A DNA stretch of 10,276 nt from Chitinophagaceae bacterium (GTDB taxonomy: Bacteria; Bacteroidota; Bacteroidia; Chitinophagales; Chitinophagaceae). How positions within the stretch are numbered: the first letter of the stretch is position 1; each line of letters starts with the position of its first letter. The stretch covers positions 1-10,276 of the forward strand of contig JADYYU010000412.1 in the NCBI GenBank assembly GCA_020853515.1, read 5' to 3'. The notes beneath the pieces are model-generated. The model worked only from the letters and a program-made list of their open reading frames with translations. It was not told the origin of the DNA and did no database searches. The translations under genes and the position numbers were made by a program. Shown here piece by piece: positions 6,641-10,276 of this stretch.

Positions 6641-8764
6641 TTATTGTTTACCATCAGGTCGCGGTAATAATACCTTGCGGCTGAATTTAAATTTGCCTGT
6701 CTTCGGATCGGTACCGGTCAGTTTCACCTGTACTTTATCTCCTTCTTTAAACACACCATCCATGGTTTCGAGACGTGAATGACTGATTTCAGAAATATGG
6801 AGCAAACCTTGTTTGCCCGGCAGGAATTCTACAAATGCACCAAATGGCATGATCGATTTCACAGTAGCGTCGTATACCATTCCGATCTCCGGAACCATCA
6901 CGATGCCTTTGATCCAGGCCAATGCTTTGTCAAGACCTTCTTTTTGTTTTGAGAAAATACTTACGTGTCCTTTATCACCCACTTCTTCGATGGTGATATT
7001 GGTGCCTGTTTCGCGTTGTATTTCCTGAATGATCTTACCACCCGGTCCGATCACCGCTCCGATAAATTCTTTATCGATCGCCAGGAATTCCATACGAGGT
7101 GCATGAGGTTTGAGGTCAGCACGTTTTTCAGGGATGCAGGCGTACATGGCATCGAGTATATGCATACGGCCGGCGTTTGCCTGTGCAAGTGCAGAGCGCA
7201 TTACATCCATACTTAAACCGTCTACTTTAATATCCATCTGTATACCACAGATCCCATCACGGGTTCCGGTAACTTTAAAATCCATATCTCCCAGATGATC
7301 TTCATCGCCCAGGATATCGGTCAGTACGACCCATTTGCCATCTTCACGTGAAATGAGTCCCATTGCCACACCGGAAACGTGTTTCGGAATAGGCACACCG
7401 GCATCCATCAAGGCAAGCGAGCCTGCGCAAACGGTAGCCATAGATGATGAACCATTACTTTCGAGAATATCCGAGATTACACGGATGGTATAAGGGAATG
7501 CTTCTTTAGCAGGAATCACTTGTTTGAGTGAGCGTTGCGCCAGAGCACCATGTCCCACTTCACGACGTCCCGGACCTCTCATCGGTTTGATATCACCGGT
7601 TGAGAATGGCGGGAAATTATAAAATAAGTAAAAACTTGAATAGGTAGATCCTTCAGCATCTTCGATCATTTTTTCATCATCGGGTGTACCTAACGTTACA
7701 GTGGTGAGTGATTGGGTTTCACCTCTGGTAAATAAGGCCATACCATGGGGCGAAGGTAAATAATCGATTTCCATATCGAGTTGACGAACCTGATCGAGCG
7801 CGCGACCGTCGAGGCGGATTTTTTCATCCAGCATCATATTTCTGATCACTTCTTTCTCCAGGTTGTGGAAGTAGTAACCTACCAGGGCTGCATCTTCAGG
7901 TAATAATTCTCCCAGATGCTCAACTGTTTCTGCTGCCAATTGATGAAATGCATCAATGCGGACATGTTTGGAGGAAGCCGCTTTGGAGATCTCATAAATT
8001 TTATCTTTTGCAAAAGCAATAACTTTTTCGTTCAGTTCCTCATTGCGGTAAGGTTTGGTATAATCACGTTTTGCAGGTGAACCTACCATTTCCCACAATT
8101 CACGTTGCGCCTGCACCTGAATTCTGATGGCGTCATGACCGGCTTCGATCGCTCCTATCAGATCTTCTTCGCTGCATTCTTTACTTTCACCTTCCACCAT
8201 CATAATATTCTTGTCAGTAGCTGCTATGATAAAATCCATGTCAGAAACCGTCATTTGCGCACGGGTCGGGTTGATCACAAATTTGCCATCGATACGTGAT
8301 ACCCTTACTTCAGAAATGATTTCCTGAATAGGCACATCCGATACTGCGAGTGCTGCAGATGCGGCCAGACAAGCCAGGGCATCGGGCATGATTTCGGAAT
8401 CGGAAGAGATGAGGGTCACTAAAACCTGTACTTCGCAAACATAATCATCCGGAAACAAAGGACGTAAGGCGCGGTCAATGAGACGTGAGATCAGAATTTC
8501 ATTATCGCTCAGACGGCCTTCACGTTTGAAAAATGAACCCGGAATACGACCTGCTGCTGCAAATTTCTCCTGATAATCTACTGATAAAGGAAAAAAGGAT
8601 TGTCCGGGTTTAGGTTCTTTATTAGCAACCACAGTAGCCAGAATTGCACAGTTACCCATGCGTACGAGGGCAGAACCGTCAGCCTGACGGGCAAGCTTTC
8701 CGGTTTCGATCGTAATCTGACGGCCGTCGCCTATGTCGAATGTTTTTGTTTTTAAGTTGAACAT
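6641..8764 (-). CDS. pnp: Polyribonucleotide nucleotidyltransferase (PNPase)
   Basis: This 707-residue phosphorolytic 3'-5' exoribonuclease matches the usual bacterial length. It degrades RNA with phosphate, releasing nucleoside diphosphates, as a ring-shaped trimer in the cytoplasm. Domain order is complete: first RNase PH domain (about 10-145, with FFKREGRLSDNEILISRLID), helical linker (about 240-305), second RNase PH domain (about 315-545) with the metal and catalytic aspartates of LGDEDHLGDMDF (Asp487 and Asp493 by alignment with the known enzyme), KH domain (about 558-620, GxxG loop in VIGPGGKII at 571-579) and S1 domain (about 626-697, FGAFVEFLPGKQGLLHIS). ATG at 8764 gives the normal N-terminus MFNLKTKTFDIG. 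It lies downstream of rpsO, the conserved order, and is followed by a strong terminator. Two small palindromes lie in its leader, and pnp leaders are known targets of autoregulation in enterobacteria. Confidence 0.98.
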   Translation of the reverse strand: MFNLKTKTFDIGDGRQITIETGKLARQADGSALVRMGNCAILATVVANKEPKPGQSFFPLSVDYQEKFAAAGRIPGSFFKREGRLSDNEILISRLIDRALRPLFPDDYVCEVQVLVTLISSDSEIMPDALACLAASAALAVSDVPIQEIISEVRVSRIDGKFVINPTRAQMTVSDMDFIIAATDKNIMMVEGESKECSEEDLIGAIEAGHDAIRIQVQAQRELWEMVGSPAKRDYTKPYRNEELNEKVIAFAKDKIYEISKAASSKHVRIDAFHQLAAETVEHLGELLPEDAALVGYYFHNLEKEVIRNMMLDEKIRLDGRALDQVRQLDMEIDYLPSPHGMALFTRGETQSLTTVTLGTPDDEKMIEDAEGSTYSSFYLFYNFPPFSTGDIKPMRGPGRREVGHGALAQRSLKQVIPAKEAFPYTIRVISDILESNGSSSMATVCAGSLALMDAGVPIPKHVSGVAMGLISREDGKWVVLTDILGDEDHLGDMDFKVTGTRDGICGIQMDIKVDGLSMDVMRSALAQANAGRMHILDAMYACIPEKRADLKPHAPRMEFLAIDKEFIGAVIGPGGKIIQEIQRETGTNITIEEVGDKGHVSIFSKQKEGLDKALAWIKGIVMVPEIGMVYDATVKSIMPFGAFVEFLPGKQGLLHISEISHSRLETMDGVFKEGDKVQVKLTGTDPKTGKFKFSRKVLLPRPDGKQ

Positions 8765-8802
8765 GTTTATTGTGTTTAAAAGTTAAAGGTGTGAAGGGTT
8801 AA

Positions 8803-8817
8803 GTCCGCAGAGGCGGA
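8803..8817. repeat. Palindromic repeat copy 1, GTCCGC...GCGGA type
   Basis: TCCGC (8804-8808) and GCGGA (8813-8817) form a 5-bp hairpin with loop AGAG, followed by AAGG. It lies 39 bp upstream of the pnp start, inside the expected pnp leader. A second copy is at 8850-8864. Confidence 0.6.
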
Positions 8818-8849
8818 AAGGTTTGTTGGGGTACCGTTTTTAAGGGTCA

Positions 8850-8864
8850 GTCCGCCAGGGTGGA
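8850..8864. repeat. Palindromic repeat copy 2, GTCCGC...GGTGGA type
   Basis: This 15-mer has the same layout as the copy at 8803-8817, also preceded by a TTAAG context and followed by AAAGG. TCCGCC pairs with GGTGGA through one G-T pair (a G-U wobble if transcribed as read on the plus strand). The downstream context GGAAAGG is shared by both copies, so they look like duplicates of one element. Confidence 0.55.
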
Positions 8865-8921
8865 AAGGGGAAGGTATCAGTTGTGGGTTAATCATTTGCT
8901 TATTTTGTTCAATTCGTTTAA

Positions 8922-9155
8922 GATACTAATCGCTACGACCAGACCGGTATTCGCAGATGGCAAAATGCTCATTGGAAGCTTAAAGCCGGCGAATATGTTG
9001 AATAAAAAAAGCTAAATAATGACCCTAAGATGAATGGTGCCAACGCCCATTGGCTTCATAAAGTGATATCTCTGACCACAAAAAAATGTCTCCCCAAAAA
9101 CAGCAATTCCCAACCTTATGAGCTGGGAACGTCTGATGGAAATTTATTTTCTTAA
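8922..9155 (+). pseudogene. Possible remnant of a small gene, interrupted by one stop
   Basis: The 379-bp spacer between rpsO and pnp has one plus-strand frame open from 8922 to 9152, except for a single TAA at 9003-9005. It reads RYDQTGIRRWQNAHWKLKAG and EYVE before the stop, then NNDPKMNGANAHWLHK and on to the TAA at 9153. NAHW occurs twice in the same frame (8964-8975 and 9042-9053). There is no convincing start or family match, the frame runs antisense to the rpsO-pnp transcript, and the minus strand is also open for a shorter run here. I record it as a candidate decayed coding fragment only. Confidence 0.22.
9107..9129 (-). terminator. Weak hairpin after rpsO, possible attenuator
   Basis: TTCCCA (9107-9112) and TGGGAA (9124-9129) can form a 6-bp stem with an 11-nt loop, 15 bp past the rpsO stop. 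On the minus strand a short run of five T follows only several bases later. It is a poor intrinsic terminator and may instead be a processing or pausing structure between rpsO and pnp. Confidence 0.25.
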
Positions 9156-9416
9156 GCCAAGTGTTACGAGGAGTGCCCTGTAACCTTCGAGATTTGTTTT
9201 GGACAAATAGGTAAGTAATGATTTGCGTTGACCTACCAGTTGGATCAACCCGCGATTGGAATTGAAATCCTTTTTATTGGTTTGCATATGCGACGAAATG
9301 TGTTTGATTCTTTCGGTAAGCATAGCGATTTGGGCTTCTGTGGAACCTGTATTGGTTTCGCTTCCGCCATGTGTTGCAAATAATTCTTTTTTGCGTGCTG
9401 TAGTTAATACTGACAT
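9144..9416 (-). CDS. rpsO: 30S ribosomal protein S15
   Basis: This 90-residue protein has the standard S15 length (88-91). It binds 16S rRNA in the central domain early in 30S assembly and contacts 23S rRNA in the 70S ribosome. Hallmarks are all present: GGSETNTGSTEAQIAMLTER (17-36), the HISSHMQTNKKDFNSNRGL region (39-57, with conserved H-x3-H and D-x2-S/N-RGL) and the C-terminal QRKSLLTYLSKTNLEGY and LGLRK. The ATG at 9416 is the first in the frame, and no Shine-Dalgarno precedes it. pnp follows downstream in the same direction after a long spacer, matching the widely conserved rpsO-pnp order. A candidate promoter lies 37-44 bp upstream. Confidence 0.97.
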   Translation of the reverse strand: MSVLTTARKKELFATHGGSETNTGSTEAQIAMLTERIKHISSHMQTNKKDFNSNRGLIQLVGQRKSLLTYLSKTNLEGYRALLVTLGLRK

Positions 9417-9452
9417 CTTTAAAGTATTAGGTTTTATTTTTTTATTCGGCTG

Positions 9453-9460
9453 CGAAAGTA
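9453..9460 (-). promoter_or_regulatory. Candidate -7 box for rpsO(-pnp)
   Basis: On the minus strand this reads TACTTTCG, one base from the Bacteroidota consensus TAnnTTTG, with a T-rich stretch at the -33 position and not a clear TTTG. It would give a leader of about 30 nt to the rpsO ATG at 9416. Position and composition fit a strong housekeeping promoter. Confidence 0.5.
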
Positions 9461-9542
9461 GGCAATATTATGGAATAAAAAAAATTAGTTTGAAGGAAAT
9501 TACTAAAAAAGGTAGATAAATTGGAATATATACGTAAAACCT

Positions 9543-9629
9543 ACTCTCCCAAGCCTGTGGCTTCGTGAGTCTTATGTACTTCGTAGGCTTTGCCAACAAT
9601 ACTTTTTCGACTCCGCTCAGCAGGAGAGT
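9543..9629. repeat. Composite inverted-repeat element upstream of rpsO
   Basis: An outer inverted repeat, ACTCTCC (9543-9549) and GGAGAGT (9623-9629), encloses AAGCCT (9551-9556) and AGGCTT (9585-9590), plus a small hairpin AAGCC-TGT-GGCTT at 9551-9563. GTAG at 9583-9586 and GGAG at 9623-9626 resemble the tetranucleotides found at the foot of REP hairpins. The nested symmetry suggests one folded unit of about 87 bp. Confidence 0.5.
9606..9621. repeat. TTCGACT-CGCTCAGC repeat, copy 1
   Basis: TTCGACTCCGCTCAGC differs by one base from the copy at 9660-9675. The motif resembles short dispersed palindromic repeats that I recall from many Bacteroidota intergenic regions; that recall is not checked here. 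Confidence 0.6.
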
Positions 9630-9659
9630 CAAAAAAAATGCAACAAACAGTGGGAACGC

Positions 9660-9680
9660 TTCGACTGCGCTCAGCGTGAC
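9660..9680. repeat. TTCGACT-CGCTCAGC repeat, copy 2
   Basis: TTCGACTGCGCTCAGC at 9660-9675, followed by GTGAC. The stretch around it is self-complementary (GCTTCGACTGCGC against GCGCTCAGC only in part). It is the second copy of the motif within 55 bp. Confidence 0.6.
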
Positions 9681-9695
9681 AAGGACTGGACTCTG

Positions 9696-9745
9696 TTGTG
9701 CGAAGCGTCTTCGCTTCGCATAATTATTATGTCGCGTTCCGCGAC
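9696..9745. repeat. Two-hairpin repeat unit, copy A
   Basis: Hairpin 1 is a perfect 9-bp stem, TGCGAAGCG (9699-9707) with CGCTTCGCA (9712-9720), loop TCTT. After an AT-rich TAATTATTAT link comes hairpin 2, GTCGCG (9731-9736) with CGCGAC (9740-9745), loop TTC. A diverged copy of the whole unit follows at 9771-9839. Paired palindromes next to a RAYT gene are the typical layout of REP doublets. Confidence 0.7.
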
Positions 9746-9770
9746 GACCCTTTTAAACTGAATAACCTGC

Positions 9771-9839
9771 TTGCACGAAACGTCCTCGCGTCGCATACCT
9801 ATTTTGTCGTTGCCTGTCCATCGGGGCGGATTCCGCGAC
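9771..9839. repeat. Two-hairpin repeat unit, copy B, diverged and with an insert
   Basis: It aligns with copy A from TTGCACGAAACGTCCTCG through TCGCATACCTATTTTGTCG, then after about 20 extra bases resumes with TTCCGCGAC. The first stem has lost much of its pairing. The extra bases contain GTCCATCGGGGCGGA (9816-9830), similar to the 15-mers at 8803 and 8850, as if that element had inserted into hairpin 2. Confidence 0.6.
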
Positions 9840-9846
9840 CGCACTC

Positions 9847-10276
9847 CTAAACTAAGTAATCAATCTCCATAAGACCGGAATTTAACTGATAAAATTGCGC
9901 ACTGCTATATAAGTAATGCGATTGCTCCGCCACAATGCCTGCCCTTACCGGATTGCCATGAATATAATGTAATTTCTGTTCAAAAAAATCCTTTGAATGA
10001 ATCTCTTCCGGATGACTATTGCCCTTCCAAACCTTGAATATCTTATTCCTTGCAGTCCGATTGGCATAAAATTTAAACATATACAATAGCCATTCATTCC
10101 TGCTTTCGCAACCGTTCTCCTGAATATAAGCCGTAAATTGCTTGCTTGTATGCGTTTTAAAATCTCTGATAATGTCACTCAGGTTGTTCTGTTCCGCTGT
10201 CCAGATTGTGTGTACGTGATTCGACATAACAACATAAGCGTGCACTTTTAATGATTTATTTAGACGGCAGAATTGC
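9847..10276 (-). CDS. REP-associated tyrosine transposase (RAYT, Y1/HUH family), C-terminal part
   Basis: The gene is cut by the right edge. The frame is open to the last base (reading QFCRLNKSLKVHAYVVMSNH), so the GTG at 10243-10245 is an internal Val and the start lies outside; 142 residues are visible of a typical 180-230. The Y1 transposase fold shows the metal-binding HUH motif His-Val-His in VVMSNHVHTIW (codons 10210-10218, minus) and the catalytic Tyr in KLHYIHGNPVRAGIV (Tyr codon 9964-9966). YIHxNPVRAG is characteristic of RAYTs. Such enzymes nick single-stranded DNA at palindromic REP elements and are usually single-copy, domesticated-looking genes, not free insertion sequences. The gene ends 7 bp from the repeat array at 9543-9839, which probably contains its substrates. 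The active-site residues seen are intact, so it may be functional. Confidence 0.85.
   Translation of the reverse strand, partial: QFCRLNKSLKVHAYVVMSNHVHTIWTAEQNNLSDIIRDFKTHTSKQFTAYIQENGCESRNEWLLYMFKFYANRTARNKIFKVWKGNSHPEEIHSKDFFEQKLHYIHGNPVRAGIVAEQSHYLYSSAQFYQLNSGLMEIDYLV

Noticed and set aside
6813..7298. Several plus-strand open frames inside pnp
   Set aside because: Antisense shadows of a strongly conserved coding sequence.
9256..9519. Plus-strand open frame across rpsO and its promoter
   Set aside because: Antisense shadow of rpsO; its tail is low-complexity AT-rich promoter sequence.
9543..9839. Repeat cluster as a CRISPR array
   Set aside because: The repeats differ from each other, there are no regular spacers of 30-40 bp, and no cas genes are present; REP-like palindromes beside a RAYT explain it better.

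Overview
The window reads as an ordinary chromosomal segment of a member of the Bacteroidota (Chitinophagia/Sphingobacteriia-like, not resolved further). Four things point there: a secreted esterase ending in a type IX secretion (Por) sorting domain, almost no Shine-Dalgarno sequences ahead of the genes, promoter-like TAnnTTTG boxes, and an rpsO-pnp pair typical in sequence of that phylum.

Left part (1-5690): the 3' end of pruA (proline catabolism) enters from the left edge. It is followed by a DinB-fold DUF1572 protein and a small three-helix membrane protein that lacks an ATG start. A minus-strand secreted alpha/beta hydrolase converges on these. From a shared, very compact divergent promoter region a LysE-family exporter runs right, followed by a YiiX-like permuted papain-fold cysteine hydrolase and a DUF1398 protein. 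These look like independent housekeeping and accessory genes, not one pathway.

Middle (5690-6640): a TTG-started putative lipoprotein appears to be frameshifted. Its frame ends at 6441, but the -1 frame continues with good-looking coding sequence to 6569. A strong hairpin with a T-run on both sides then separates it from the convergent pnp.

Right part (6641-10276, genes on the minus strand): rpsO and pnp lie in the conserved order with an unusually long 379-bp spacer. The spacer holds two related small palindromes in the pnp leader and a possible decayed reading frame. Upstream of rpsO lies about 300 bp of mixed palindromic repeats: two copies of a TTCGACT-CGCTCAGC element, a near-perfect 9-bp-stem hairpin, and a duplicated two-hairpin unit, one copy of which carries an insert. 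These sit directly downstream of a Y1/HUH transposase of the REP-associated (RAYT) type that runs off the right edge. The RAYT-plus-palindromes region and the frameshifted lipoprotein are the most notable parts. I see no CRISPR array, tRNA, rRNA, phage module or recognisable defence system.
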